The notes: generated by a model not told the origin, from the letters alone. A DNA stretch of 64,000 nucleotides from Rubrivirga marina (GCF_002283365.1 NZ_MQWD01000001.1:3885985-3949984), one strand, 5' to 3'. Shown: positions 16,251 through 25,577, counted from the first letter of the stretch. A program made the numbers and translations.

Positions 16251-17096
16251 ATGGTCCGCCTCTCGATTCTCTGCCTTCTCCTTCTCGCCGCGTGCCGACC
16301 GGCGCCCTCCGGCCTGACGCCTCACGAGGCCGCCCTCGCCCACCTCGACGCGCTCCGCGCCGGCGACGCCGACCGGGCGCTCGCGCTCCTCGACGAGGCG
16401 GCTGAGGCCGGCCACCTCGAGGCGCTCCACATCCTCGCGCATGCCCACGGCCGAGGCTACCTCCAAACGCCCTACGACTCGGTTCAGAAGTCCACGTCGC
16501 ACCTCCCGATCTTCTCGACGCGGTGGGAGGCGGGGCGGGCCCTGCGCCGCTTCGAACGCGCCCTCCGTGACTCCGTCCGCGCAGGAAGCGTCGAGGCGCA
16601 GTTTCTGGTGGCCGACCGCCTCCTCGGCACGCGACGGATCCCTGGCGCGCGTGACGAGGTCGACCCCGACTCCGCCCGCGCCCTCTACCACACGCTGGCC
16701 GCCCGCGACGCTGACCCTCTCCGCCTCGCCTTCCTCGCCAACCGGCTCGGTGACGACGAGGCGTACCTCGCGCACCTCGACGACGCTGCCGAGGCGGGCG
16801 ACCCCAACGCGTGCGTCTTCCGCTACTGGCGGCGCCGAGACCGCGACGCCCGGTTCTCCGCGGCCGGCGTAGCCCGGGAGATCGACGCGCTCGAGGCGTG
16901 CCGCGCGCGCGCCCTTGAGGCTCACCACGACGCCGAGATGTTCACGTCCGGCGAGCGCGTCGTCGGCGACCTCGCGGCACAAGCGCGCGAGGGGAACGCC
17001 GAGGCCACCGCGACGCTCGACTCGCTCCGGGCGACCGGGGTGTTTGATCGCCATCCCCGGCTGGCACCGCTCGCCGACGCCGGCGTGCCGGGCTGA
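16251..17096 (+). CDS. Putative lipoprotein with Sel1/TPR-like helical repeats
   Basis: 281 residues. The signal peptide MVRLSILCLLLLAAC ends in a lipobox, so Cys15 is probably lipidated. The mature protein is rich in helix pairs of Sel1/TPR style (AGDADRALALLDEAAEAGHLEALHILAHAHGRG, SVEAQFLVADRLLG, AYLAHLDDAAEAGDPNACVFRYW). Such repeats scaffold protein contacts. There is no catalytic motif and no neighbour that explains it. A terminator-like hairpin follows, although its T-run favours the opposite strand. Confidence 0.65.
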   Translation: MVRLSILCLLLLAACRPAPSGLTPHEAALAHLDALRAGDADRALALLDEAAEAGHLEALHILAHAHGRGYLQTPYDSVQKSTSHLPIFSTRWEAGRALRRFERALRDSVRAGSVEAQFLVADRLLGTRRIPGARDEVDPDSARALYHTLAARDADPLRLAFLANRLGDDEAYLAHLDDAAEAGDPNACVFRYWRRRDRDARFSAAGVAREIDALEACRARALEAHHDAEMFTSGERVVGDLAAQAREGNAEATATLDSLRATGVFDRHPRLAPLADAGVPG

Positions 17097-17100
17097 CCCG

Positions 17101-17133
17101 AAAAGAGCCCCCGCCCCGAAGGGCGAGGGCTCT
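17101..17133 (-). terminator. Rho-independent terminator of the M4 protease gene
   Basis: AGAGCCC-C-CGCCC, loop CGAA, GGGCG-A-GGGCTCT: twelve pairs with one mismatch. On the minus strand the stem is followed by TTTT, as expected for transcription coming from the protease gene. On the plus strand no T-run follows. Confidence 0.75.
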
Positions 17134-17176
17134 AGGGCCGGGGAGGTGGTGGGCTCCCCGAGTCCGCCAGATCGGC

Positions 17177-19621
17177 TTAGCGGACGACCGTGAGCTGCCG
17201 CGTCAGGCGCTGCCCGTCGACGTCGAGGACGACGACGTAGACGCCCGCCGGCAGGGCCGACGTGTCGAGCGCAACATCGGTCCGTCCCGCCTGGAGGCGG
17301 CCGGCGTGCGGGCTCGCGACCTCGCGGCCGAGCAGGTCCAAGACGGCCACGCGGGCGTCGCCGGCCTCCGGCATCGAGACGCCGACCGTGGCGACCGATG
17401 TGGCCGGGTTCGGGCCGACCGCGAGGTCGAGCACGAGCGCCTCGGCCTTCGCCGGGACGACCCCGAGCACGTCGCTCGGCGGGGCCACCGGCGGCTCGTC
17501 CATCGCCACGGCGTCCAACTCGCCGGTCGCCGTCATCAGCGCCTGCGTCGAGTAGTACGCGACCTGCGTGATCCGGTAGCCGTAGCCCGTGACCGAGTAG
17601 TCGGTCACGATGTTCGACTTGATCGTCGAGCCGTCGACGACGGCCCAGAAGCCGGACCGGGTGCCGGTGTAGGTCGCCCGGGTCGTGTTGCCCGCGTCCT
17701 TGATGTAGACGAAGTCGTAGTTGTTCTCGAGCTCGAACTGGGCGAAGTACATCGCGACCTGCTGGGCGCCGGTCTTCGTGTAGGTGTGGGTGTAGTTGTA
17801 GTTGTTGGCGTACGGGTGCGGCGTCTGCGCGTTCGCCGACTCGTAGTACCACTGGGCGGTGCCACCGCCGCCTCCGCCACCGCCGCCGGACGAACCGACG
17901 CCGACCGCGGCCCACGCGTTCGTGACCGCCGTGACCTGCGACGAGCCCGACCCGTAGAGGTCTGTGGCCGCCTGGATCGTCCCGGCGCGGGCGGCCGAGA
18001 AGGTCGTCGAGGACGTGAAGTAGTTGGCGAGGGCGCGGTACCAGATCCGCTCGGTCGCGTTGCGGCCGATGCTGGAGACGCTCACGCCGTTGTGCGTGCC
18101 GCCGGCCGCCATCAGGTAGGCCGCCTTGTTCGGGATGCCCGAGTTCGTGTGGACGCCGCAGTAGTCGTTCGACTGTGACGGTGAGCATGAGCCGGGGTAG
18201 AGTCGGTCGTCGTAGTGGTCCGGCTGGCCCTCGGCGGGCGGGTTGCTCAGGCTGCGGAGCGCGTCACCGCCGGTGCCCGGCGTGTACGAGTTCTCCCCGA
18301 GCGTCCAGTCGTCCCGGTCCACCATCACGGCGAAGATGTCGGAGACCGACTCGTTGAGCGCGCCCGACTCCTTCTGGTAGACGAGGCCAGCCGTGTACTC
18401 GGTCACGGCGTGCGTCAGCTCGTGGGCCGCGATGTCGAGTTCGACGAGCGGGCCGAACGTGGAGCCGTCGCCGTCGCCGTAGACCATCTGCTGGCCGTTC
18501 CAGAACGCGTTGTTGTAGCCCGAGCGGTGGTGGACCGTGCTCGTCATGTTCGCGCCGGAGCCGTTGTAGCTGTTCCGGCCGTGCGTGTTCAGGAAGTAGT
18601 CGTACGTGAGGATCTGGCCGTAATGGGCGTCAACGCCGGCTCGGGCCGCCGACGACGTGAAGTTGTTGTCGGAATCCGTGATGTAGCTGCCCGGGAGCGA
18701 GGTCCCGTTGTTTCCCGTCATCGTCCGGATGTAGGACGGGCCGCGGGTCGTGTCGTAGAGGTAGTAGGTCCCGCCCGAGGAGTAGGTCGGGATCGTGACC
18801 GTCCCGCTGTAGAGGCTCGAGCCGGAGCCCGTCTCGGGCGCGACCATGGCGAGCACCGACGAGTCGCTCTGGCGGGCGTATGGGACGCCCGAGGCGGCCG
18901 CGGTCGCCTCGACGCGCGGGTCGAAGGTGTGGATCGAGTTGAACCGGTGCAGGACGTCGCCCGTCTTCGCGTCGACGAAGACCTCCCAGTTGGCCGGGCG
19001 CGGCGCGTCGACGAAGAGGCGGACGTGGTACGCCAGCCGGTAGCCGTCGTCGTGGGGGTAGACGACGAGGTCGGCCGTCGGCGTCCAATCCATGGCGTCG
19101 CCGAAGGCGTCGGCCGGGACGGAGTCGCGGAACTCGACGGGGCCGAGGTCTCGCTTGGCGAGCACCAGGGACGCGTCGGCGGCGAGCGCCGGCCGCGTGT
19201 CGATGTCTGTGGCGCCCGGGTGGAGGTCGCCCCCCCACGCGACGGCCCGGCCGTCGCGGATGTGGAGGGCGCCGTCGCCGGTCCACACCGGCACGCCGTC
19301 GACCGTCTGGCGGACGCGGACGTGCGTCATGCCGAGGTCGTCGGTCTCGGTCCGCTCGACGCGGAGCTCCGGGGCCGAGGCGAACCCGAACGCGGCGGCG
19401 TGATCGCGGAAGAAGCCGGACACGTCGTTGGCAGACGCGCGGCCGAGGTCGCCGGCGAGGAACGTCGGCGTGTCGCGGTCGGTGGCGTAGACGGAACGCG
19501 TGACGGCGCCGAACTCGGCGGCGACGGCCTCGCGGGCGTCCTGGGCCGAGGCGCCGGGGGTGAGGAGGAGAGCAGAGAGCGCGAGGGCAGCTAGGCCCCT
19601 GCGGAGAGGTGCAACACGCAT
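17177..19621 (-). CDS. Thermolysin-type (M4) metalloprotease exported by type IX secretion
   Basis: 814 residues. Order of parts: signal peptide (1-27, ending ASAQ); FTP/PepSY propeptide; M4 zinc protease with HELTH (400-404) and the third ligand in GALNESVSD; M4 C-terminal helical domain with the active-site His near HTNSGIPNKAAYLMA; a Gly-rich linker; a CUB- or jelly-roll-like domain of about 100 residues (ENNYDFVYIKDAG); and a T9SS type A sorting domain (VGPNPATSVATV ... RLTRQLTVVR). It is therefore predicted to be secreted across the outer membrane and to degrade external protein. The start at 19621 gives a good signal peptide behind a C-rich leader. Confidence 0.95.
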   Translation of the reverse strand: MRVAPLRRGLAALALSALLLTPGASAQDAREAVAAEFGAVTRSVYATDRDTPTFLAGDLGRASANDVSGFFRDHAAAFGFASAPELRVERTETDDLGMTHVRVRQTVDGVPVWTGDGALHIRDGRAVAWGGDLHPGATDIDTRPALAADASLVLAKRDLGPVEFRDSVPADAFGDAMDWTPTADLVVYPHDDGYRLAYHVRLFVDAPRPANWEVFVDAKTGDVLHRFNSIHTFDPRVEATAAASGVPYARQSDSSVLAMVAPETGSGSSLYSGTVTIPTYSSGGTYYLYDTTRGPSYIRTMTGNNGTSLPGSYITDSDNNFTSSAARAGVDAHYGQILTYDYFLNTHGRNSYNGSGANMTSTVHHRSGYNNAFWNGQQMVYGDGDGSTFGPLVELDIAAHELTHAVTEYTAGLVYQKESGALNESVSDIFAVMVDRDDWTLGENSYTPGTGGDALRSLSNPPAEGQPDHYDDRLYPGSCSPSQSNDYCGVHTNSGIPNKAAYLMAAGGTHNGVSVSSIGRNATERIWYRALANYFTSSTTFSAARAGTIQAATDLYGSGSSQVTAVTNAWAAVGVGSSGGGGGGGGGTAQWYYESANAQTPHPYANNYNYTHTYTKTGAQQVAMYFAQFELENNYDFVYIKDAGNTTRATYTGTRSGFWAVVDGSTIKSNIVTDYSVTGYGYRITQVAYYSTQALMTATGELDAVAMDEPPVAPPSDVLGVVPAKAEALVLDLAVGPNPATSVATVGVSMPEAGDARVAVLDLLGREVASPHAGRLQAGRTDVALDTSALPAGVYVVVLDVDGQRLTRQLTVVR

Positions 19622-19668
19622 AGAGATGGGTGGTGGGATGACCCCGGCGAACCGCGCCGGGCTGTGCG

Positions 19669-19700
19669 CCACGCTAGGCGCTCACCTCCCATTCACACAA
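19669..19700 (-). promoter_or_regulatory. Possible promoter of the M4 protease gene
   Basis: Read on the minus strand, TTG (19698-19700) is followed after 21 bases by TAGCGTGG (19669-19676). This is close to the Bacteroidota pattern TTG-N19-21-TAnnTTTG and lies about 50 bases from the start codon. Confidence 0.4.
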
Positions 19701-19897
19701 CTCCCACGACACCTTCCAACGAGAGAGGGCGTGGCACCTCGCGCCGTCAACGGGCGTGCAATCGGGGCTGGACCCGCTCTACTGGGGGACAAGTGCGTGC
19801 CCCACCTTTTTGAGAAGAAACAATGAACCGTAGGACAAAATCGGACGCCGTGAGCGGTGCATCCGAGGAGTAGTACGCCGATCACGGGACCGGTCGT

Positions 19898-21382
19898 CTA
19901 GAACGTTCCCTCGGCCTTGATCTGCAGGTACCGGTTGACCGCGTCCACCGTCAGCCGCTCCGGTGTAGTGAGGAGCGCGCCGACGCCGTGGCGCTCCAGC
20001 GTCCGTGCGATCTCACGCTTCTCGAGGGCCAGCGACTCGGCGGTCGCCTTGACGTAGACGTCCTCGAGTCGCTCGGCCGTCGACGTGAGGAGGTCGCGGA
20101 TGCCGGTGTTCTCGAACAGGACCACGACGAGGCGGTGGCTCCGCGCGATCCGCCGGAGATAGGGGAGCTGGCGCTCGAGCCCGGCGACCGTGTCGAAGTT
20201 GGTCATCAGCAGGACGAGCGACCGCTGGCGGAGGCGCCCGCGGAGGACGGCGTAGAGGTCCTCGAACGACGGGTCCTGGTAGCCGGGGTCGAGCCGGTAG
20301 AGCGCGTCGAGGAGCGCCGCCAGCTGCCCGCGGCGACGGTCGGGCGGGACGACCCCGCGGGCCTCGCGGTCGAACGCCACGAGGCCGGCCCGGTCGCCTG
20401 TGAGGAGGGCCGTGTTGAGGAGGACGAGCGCGGCGTTGACGGCGTGGTCGAGCAGCGTCATCCCCTCGAACGGCGACCGCATCGCGCGCCCCATGTCGAG
20501 CGCGACGACGACCGGCTGCTCTCGCTCGTCCTGGTAGGTGTTGACCATGAGCCGCGGCTCGTGCGCGCTCCGCCGCGCCGTCGCCTTCCAGTTGACCGAG
20601 CGGCGGTCGTCGCCCGGGACGTACGGGCGGACCTGGTCGAACTCCATCGTGTGCCCCCGCCGCCGGACGCGCTTCACGCCGACCTCCCGGAGCCGGTCGC
20701 TCTCGGCCAGGAACGCGTAGCGCTTCATCTGCTGGATCGAGGGGTAGACGACCGCCTCGCCGCCCTCGGCCACCACGAACCGCCGCGCGACGAGCCCGAG
20801 CGGCGACGACACATACACGAGAAGCCGGCCAAAGTCGTACGCCCCGCGCTCCGTCGGCCGGAGGGAATACGCGAGCCGGGCCTCACCGCGCGCGGGCACC
20901 GGCACCACGACGCCGTCGCCGCGCTCCTGGAACTGGACCGGCACCTCGTCGATCACGCGCGCCGACACCCGGACCCCGTACCGACTGCGGACGAGGACCT
21001 CGACCTCGTTGGGGTCGCCGAGGGACAGCTTCTCGGGGACCTCGCGCCGCCCCGTGACCGCACCGCCCGTCCCCCACAGCAGCACGAGGTCGGCCACGAC
21101 GAGGGCGGCGAGCGCGAACGCGGCGACCTCGACGACCGGAAGCAGCGGCGCCCACACGAACGCGGCGACGAACGCCGCTGCCAGCCCGAGGAGGGCCCAG
21201 AACGGCCGGGCGGTGAGGAACAGGTCGCGGAAGGGGTTGGGAAATCGGGACGGGGGGCCCGGGGCACCCGCCTCGGCGCCGCGCTCACCGAGGCGGACGG
21301 AGTCGCCCCCCCCCTGCCCTGCCGACGCCGCGACGACGCCGGCCGGGTGAGCCTCGGCCCGTTCCTCGTTCCCGTTCCCCAT
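19898..21382 (-). CDS. DUF58 domain protein, last gene of the MoxR operon
   Basis: 494 residues. After a low-complexity N-terminal stretch of about 55 residues come two membrane helices (FWALLGLAAAFVAAFVWAPLLPVVEVAAFALAALVVADLVLL in parts). A beta domain and then the DUF58 block GHTMEFDQVRPYVPGDDRRSVNWKATAR follow, with a VWA-like region (VVVALDMGRAMRSPFEGMTLLDH). DUF58 proteins accompany MoxR ATPases and may act as VWA partners in assembling envelope or extracellular complexes. It follows the moxR stop by five bases. Part of its N-terminus is encoded by a palindromic repeat (21268-21296). Confidence 0.9.
   Translation of the reverse strand: MGNGNEERAEAHPAGVVAASAGQGGGDSVRLGERGAEAGAPGPPSRFPNPFRDLFLTARPFWALLGLAAAFVAAFVWAPLLPVVEVAAFALAALVVADLVLLWGTGGAVTGRREVPEKLSLGDPNEVEVLVRSRYGVRVSARVIDEVPVQFQERGDGVVVPVPARGEARLAYSLRPTERGAYDFGRLLVYVSSPLGLVARRFVVAEGGEAVVYPSIQQMKRYAFLAESDRLREVGVKRVRRRGHTMEFDQVRPYVPGDDRRSVNWKATARRSAHEPRLMVNTYQDEREQPVVVALDMGRAMRSPFEGMTLLDHAVNAALVLLNTALLTGDRAGLVAFDREARGVVPPDRRRGQLAALLDALYRLDPGYQDPSFEDLYAVLRGRLRQRSLVLLMTNFDTVAGLERQLPYLRRIARSHRLVVVLFENTGIRDLLTSTAERLEDVYVKATAESLALEKREIARTLERHGVGALLTTPERLTVDAVNRYLQIKAEGTF
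21268..21296. repeat. Palindromic element inside the DUF58 coding region
   Basis: Arms CCGCCTCGG (21268-21276) and CCGAGGCGG (21288-21296). Read on the minus strand it encodes part of SVRLGERGAEAG, in the variable N-terminus before the first membrane helix. Confidence 0.65.
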
Positions 21383-21387
21383 GCCCC

Positions 21388-22467
21388 TTACCTCGGCACC
21401 TCGATCTCCTCGACGATCCGCCGGAGGACCGTCTCGGGACGAACGCCCTCGATCTCACGCTCGGCCGTCAAGAGGACGCGGTGCCGAAGCACCGGCGCCA
21501 CGATCGTGCGGAGGTCGTCGGGCGTGGCGAAGTCGCGGCCCGACATGGCGGCGACGGCCTTCCCGCCACGGACGAGCGCCAGCGTCGCGCGGGGGCTGGC
21601 ACCGAGCGACAGCGACGGGTGCCGCCGCGTCGCCGCCACGATCGCTGCTGCGTAGGTGAGCACGGGAAGCTCGACGCGGACGCCGCGGACCGCTGCTCGC
21701 GCCTCGCGGAGCGCGTCGGCGTCGAGGACGACCTCGACCTGCTCCTCGTCCATCACGCCGCCGAAGCCCTGGAACCGCGTCAGCATCTCGACCTCCTCCT
21801 CCTGCGACGGGTACTCGACCACGACCTTGAACAGGAACCGGTCGAGTTGGGCCTCCGGGAGCCGGTACGTCCCCTCGTGCTCGATCGGGTTCTGCGTGGC
21901 GACGACCATGAACGGGTCCGGCAGCTTGTGCGTCGTGCCGTCGACGGTCGCCTGACGCTCCTCCATCGTCTCGAACAGGGCCGCCTGCGTCTTGGCGGGC
22001 GCCCGGTTGATCTCGTCGATCAGGACGAGCTGGGCGAAGATGGGGCCCGGGTGGAACTCGAAGGTCCGCGTGGCCGGCGAGAACACGCTCGTGCCGAGGA
22101 CGTCGGCCGGCATGAGGTCGGGGGTGAACTGGATCCGCGCGTAGTCGAGCCCCGAGGCCTTCGCCAGCAGCCGCGCCGTGAGCGTCTTGGCGACGCCCGG
22201 GACGCCCTCGATGAGCGCGTGGCCGCCCGCGAGGAGGCACGCCACGAGCTCGTCGATCAGCCCGTGCTGGCCCACGACGACGCAGCCGATCTGGGTGCGG
22301 AGCGCGTCGACGGCGGCCTCGACCGGCGCGAGGTCGGCCGTTGGGGCGAACGGGTCCGGCGCAGAATCGGATGTCGGCGCGGCCTCCTCCACCTCGGCCC
22401 TTCGGCTTCGCTCAGGAGAGCCGTCGAGGCAGGCGGGGTCGGGCGGCGTGTCGGGAGCGTCGGGCAT
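21388..22467 (-). CDS. MoxR family AAA+ ATPase
   Basis: 359 residues. After a Pro/Asp-rich N-terminus of about 50 residues comes a complete AAA+ module: Walker A in EGVPGVAKTLTARLLA, Walker B in LVLIDEINRAPAKTQAALFE, sensor 1 in VVATQNPIEHEGTYRLPEAQLDRFLF, and a C-terminal lid. MoxR ATPases act as chaperones that load metals or assemble complexes with VWA-domain partners; the DUF58 protein downstream is the likely partner. Residues around ACLDGSPERSRRAEV are encoded by a dispersed repeat. It follows the DUF4350 gene in the operon direction, with about ten bases between them. Confidence 0.95.
   Translation of the reverse strand: MPDAPDTPPDPACLDGSPERSRRAEVEEAAPTSDSAPDPFAPTADLAPVEAAVDALRTQIGCVVVGQHGLIDELVACLLAGGHALIEGVPGVAKTLTARLLAKASGLDYARIQFTPDLMPADVLGTSVFSPATRTFEFHPGPIFAQLVLIDEINRAPAKTQAALFETMEERQATVDGTTHKLPDPFMVVATQNPIEHEGTYRLPEAQLDRFLFKVVVEYPSQEEEVEMLTRFQGFGGVMDEEQVEVVLDADALREARAAVRGVRVELPVLTYAAAIVAATRRHPSLSLGASPRATLALVRGGKAVAAMSGRDFATPDDLRTIVAPVLRHRVLLTAEREIEGVRPETVLRRIVEEIEVPR
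22389..22433. repeat. Palindromic element, long form, inside moxR
   Basis: Outer arms CCACCTCGG and CGAGGCAGG enclose CGGCTTCGCTCAGGAGAGCCG, nearly the same as the centre of the element at 3511-3554. Here it is translated as part of the variable N-terminus of the MoxR protein. Confidence 0.6.
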
Positions 22468-22477
22468 GGGTCGGCGA

Positions 22478-23752
22478 CTAGACGTGGCGGAAGAAACGGG
22501 CGACGCGGGCGTCGAGGCGGACGAGGTCGTGGGCGTCGGGCCGCTGGCGGGCGCGACGGAGCGCGCCGAAGAGTTGCTGGGCCTCGTCCTCGGGCACGCC
22601 GGCGCGGGCGGCGGCGAGGCGGGCGGTGTCGTCGTCGAGCGCGGGCTCCGTGATGCGGAGCTCCGTGCGGAGCCGGTCGAGCACGACGCGCTCCATCCGC
22701 CGCGCGAGGGCCCGGTCGTCGCGGTGGACGAACCGGAGGCGGCCGACGGTCCGCGCGAACTCGCGCTGCGCGTTCGGGGGGGGCGCCACGACGGGGACGG
22801 CCCGCTGCCATCGGCGCCCGCGGAAGGCGAGGTACAGCACGCCCGCCAGCAGCAAGACGACGTAGGCGCCGCGGAGCGCGGGCGTCTGGAGGACGTAGCG
22901 GAGCGGCGTCGCGGCGTGCTCTTGGTACGGCTTGAGGTAGTCGTCCCACAGGACGGGCTGATCCGGGAGCGAGGCGACGAGGGCGGCGGCGTAGGCCGGG
23001 CCGTCGCCGGCGCCCGTGAGCGCGGCGTTCGAGACGGCCAGCGGGGTCGACGAGATCAGCACCTCGCCCCGCCCGTGGCGGACGCGCACGAGCGTCACCA
23101 TCCGCTCGGTCTCCTCCCACGGCCAGACGGCGTGACCCAGCACCTCCGTCCGTGCCGGGTCGAGGCCGACGATTTCGGCTAGCTGCACGTCGATCGGGAA
23201 CGCGTAGTCGCCCGCGACCCCGGGCGGTACCAGCGTGAGCGTGTCGGGATTGAACTCCGCCCGCGCTCCGAAGGCCTCCACCCCGCCGAACACCGGATCC
23301 ACCATGATGGCCTCCGGCTCCTCGTAGACGCCCAGGTCGCCGTCCGCCAGGACGCCCTCCTCCGCCTCGGTCGTGTCGGGGACCATGAGCGCGTCGGCGA
23401 GCGGGCCGCTCAGGCCGTGCGTGAGGAGGGCGAGCGTGTTGCCGCGCGCCACGAAGTCGAGGACCCGCTCGGCCTCGGCCGCGTCGGGCGCGACCGACTG
23501 GGCGAGGACGAGGTACGTCCGGCCGCGGAGCGTCGTGTCGGCGAACAGCTCGAAGGCCGGGACGGCGACGGGTTCGACGGGCTGGCCGAGCCACGCGGGG
23601 AGCGATTCGTAAAACACCTCGGCGTCGAAGGGGGCGTCGCCCTCCCGCTCCAGCCGCACGCGGAGGTCGAGCGGCTTCGGCCGTGCCATCTCGACGGCGA
23701 TCAGGGCGAGGATCATCACGCCCACGAGGAGGAGGTAGCCGCGGACGCTCAT
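22478..23752 (-). CDS. DUF4350 domain membrane protein
   Basis: 424 residues. An N-terminal helix (GYLLLVGVMILALIAVEMA) leads into an extracytoplasmic alpha/beta domain of GATase-like type (RTYLVLAQSVAPDAAEAERVLDFVARGNTLALLTHG), which is the DUF4350 signature region. A second membrane helix (ALRGAYVVLLLAGVLYLAF) and a cytoplasmic helical tail follow. Its ATG overlaps the stop of the DUF4129 gene (ATGA, 23749-23752), so translation is probably coupled. It sits between DUF4129 and MoxR, the common order of this conserved but poorly understood cluster. Confidence 0.85.
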   Translation of the reverse strand: MSVRGYLLLVGVMILALIAVEMARPKPLDLRVRLEREGDAPFDAEVFYESLPAWLGQPVEPVAVPAFELFADTTLRGRTYLVLAQSVAPDAAEAERVLDFVARGNTLALLTHGLSGPLADALMVPDTTEAEEGVLADGDLGVYEEPEAIMVDPVFGGVEAFGARAEFNPDTLTLVPPGVAGDYAFPIDVQLAEIVGLDPARTEVLGHAVWPWEETERMVTLVRVRHGRGEVLISSTPLAVSNAALTGAGDGPAYAAALVASLPDQPVLWDDYLKPYQEHAATPLRYVLQTPALRGAYVVLLLAGVLYLAFRGRRWQRAVPVVAPPPNAQREFARTVGRLRFVHRDDRALARRMERVVLDRLRTELRITEPALDDDTARLAAARAGVPEDEAQQLFGALRRARQRPDAHDLVRLDARVARFFRHV

Positions 23753-24564
23753 GCGGGCACCGAGGCGGGCGGGGCCGGGGCGGCCTCGTCGAAGAGCGGG
23801 GCCAGCTCGGCGTGGAGCGCCGGCGGGACGGGCCGCTCCCCGTACCACACGGCGTCGAACACGCGCGTGGCGCGGGCAAAGGTCGCGGCGCGGTCGGGGC
23901 GGGCGGCGCGGACCTCGGCGACGTACTGGCGGTTCGTCTTGTCGCGGCGCCACGCGATCGCCCCGGCCGCGTCGAGCGCCTGGAGCAGGAGGAGGTAGCG
24001 CACGCGGATCGCCTCGCGGTGCTCTCCCGCATCGAGCGCCTCGCGGAGGCGCGTAGCCAGGTCCACCTCGGCGATGTCCTCGGCGTCGAGGAGCGGGCCG
24101 ACGCCGCCTCCCGCGTCGGAGCGGCGGGCGAATACGCCCCCGCCTTCGACCCGGAGCAACCGAGCCACGGCCCAGCCGACGACGAGCACGGCGAGCCCGA
24201 TCAGCACGTAGCGGCGCACGTCGGGCGTCGTGTTCTCGTAGACCGGATCCCAGAGGGTCCGCCGGAGCCAGCGCAGGAACTGCTCCCACAGCGATGGGCC
24301 CTCGGCCTGTGGGGTGTCGTACTGGAAGTCCGGGTCGGCGCGGTAGGCACCGAGCGTGGCCGGGGCCGGCGCGGGGACGAGCGTGTCGGTGGCGAGAGGG
24401 GCGCCGTAGACGTCGGCCGGGTCCTCCGGTGGGAGGCGATCGGCCGGGAGGACCTCCGTTGGCGGCGGAGCGGGCGGTGGCGGCGGGGTCGCGGGGGGCG
24501 CTGGCGGGGGCGCCTCCTGGGCGACGGCCGCGACCGCGAGCAACGCGAAGACGAGCGCTCTCAC
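23749..24564 (-). CDS. DUF4129 domain membrane protein
   Basis: 271 residues from GTG at 24564, which overlaps the upstream gene stop (GTGA). A signal-like helix (RALVFALLAVAAVAQ) precedes a long Pro/Ala linker, a membrane helix (YVLIGLAVLVVGWAVARLL) and a C-terminal helical domain with LREALDAGEHREAIRVRYLLLLQALDAAGAI and KTNRQYVAEV, typical of DUF4129. In other operons the domain is fused to transglutaminase-like proteins. The role is unknown; it probably forms part of one membrane complex with its neighbours. Confidence 0.85.
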   Translation of the reverse strand: MRALVFALLAVAAVAQEAPPPAPPATPPPPPAPPPTEVLPADRLPPEDPADVYGAPLATDTLVPAPAPATLGAYRADPDFQYDTPQAEGPSLWEQFLRWLRRTLWDPVYENTTPDVRRYVLIGLAVLVVGWAVARLLRVEGGGVFARRSDAGGGVGPLLDAEDIAEVDLATRLREALDAGEHREAIRVRYLLLLQALDAAGAIAWRRDKTNRQYVAEVRAARPDRAATFARATRVFDAVWYGERPVPPALHAELAPLFDEAAPAPPASVPA

Positions 24565-25577
24565 CCGCGGAACCCGCCGCCGCGGAAGCCTCCCCCGTTC
24601 TGGTTTGCGTCGCGGTCCCCGGCGTCGGCGCCCGGCGCGGGCGGAGGCGTCGGGTCGGGCGCGTCGAGGTCGTCCGCTTCGGCGTCGAGGCCGGCGAGCT
24701 CGTCGAGGTCGGCGTAGAGGCCCGAGCCGTCGAGCTCCTCCGCCAACCGGCCGTGCACGAAGTACAGCGCCACGAGCGGGATGAGGTAGCCGGCGTACGA
24801 GACCACCTGGAGCGGCGCCATCACGGCGCCCATCATCGAGAACATCGCTGTCGGGTCCGTCTCGATCGTGTTGATGCCGACGACCATCATCACGATGTAG
24901 AGCGGCATCGAGATGATCAGGATGATGACGTAGAACAGGAGGCCGGCCAGCAGGAGCGCGCCGAACGAGAAGCCCCACGAGTCCTTGACGAGCAGGCGCG
25001 CCCGTTGCCACGACGACGCGAGCGAGTCCTCCTCCAGCGTCCGCACGGCGATGGTCACGGCGTAGTACGGGAGCGACCAGACCACGAACGCCATCCACGC
25101 GAGGATGCCGAGGCACGGGACGATCGCGATGACGGCCGAGGCCATCACCACGAGGGCGTACACGACCGACAGCCCGAGGAACGGGAGGAGCAGGCCGCGG
25201 GCCTCCTCCCACAGCACGCCGGCCGTGATCTCGCCCGCGAGCCCCTCGCGGTACAGCTTGACGTAGGCCGAGGCCGCCGCGACCGTCAGCGCGCCGCCGA
25301 GGAACCCGAACAGCAGGATCCCCAGGTACGTCGGCCCGAACATGGCGAACGGGTCGTTCTCGATGGCCGCGGGGTCGGCCATGAGGCCGCCCATCTGGTA
25401 CATGTAGAGGCCCGTCGCGATGCCCGTCGCGAGGGCCACCGGCGCCACGACGGCGACGTAGCTCGTCAGCAGCTCGCGCCAGTTCTCGCGGAGCAGGGCG
25501 ACGGTCCCGTTCATCACGTCGCCCACGTCGCGGAGCTTGCGGAAGGGGATGGACCCGCGGTCGGGGAAGTCAGACAT
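24561..25577 (-). CDS. Multi-pass membrane protein of the MoxR operon
   Basis: 338 residues with about six hydrophobic helices (for example SYVAVVAPVALATGIATGLYM, YLGILLFGFLGGALTVAAASAYV, LPFLGLSVVYALVVMASAVIAIVPCLGIL and FGALLLAGLLFYVIILIISM, quoted in part). The N-terminal phrase FRKLRDVGDVMNGTVALLRENWRELL resembles membrane proteins of the glycerophosphodiesterase-domain or DUF4013 type. The C-terminus is Asp/Pro- and Gly-rich (GGGFRGGGFRG). It overlaps the SpoIIM-like gene by eight bases and the DUF4129 gene by four. No reaction can be assigned. Confidence 0.75.
   Translation of the reverse strand: MSDFPDRGSIPFRKLRDVGDVMNGTVALLRENWRELLTSYVAVVAPVALATGIATGLYMYQMGGLMADPAAIENDPFAMFGPTYLGILLFGFLGGALTVAAASAYVKLYREGLAGEITAGVLWEEARGLLLPFLGLSVVYALVVMASAVIAIVPCLGILAWMAFVVWSLPYYAVTIAVRTLEEDSLASSWQRARLLVKDSWGFSFGALLLAGLLFYVIILIISMPLYIVMMVVGINTIETDPTAMFSMMGAVMAPLQVVSYAGYLIPLVALYFVHGRLAEELDGSGLYADLDELAGLDAEADDLDAPDPTPPPAPGADAGDRDANQNGGGFRGGGFRG

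Noticed and set aside
19622-19897. Short open frames between the M4 protease start and the DUF58 stop
   Set aside because: No leader, no conserved character and mixed composition. The region is better read as the M4 promoter and a downstream untranslated stretch.
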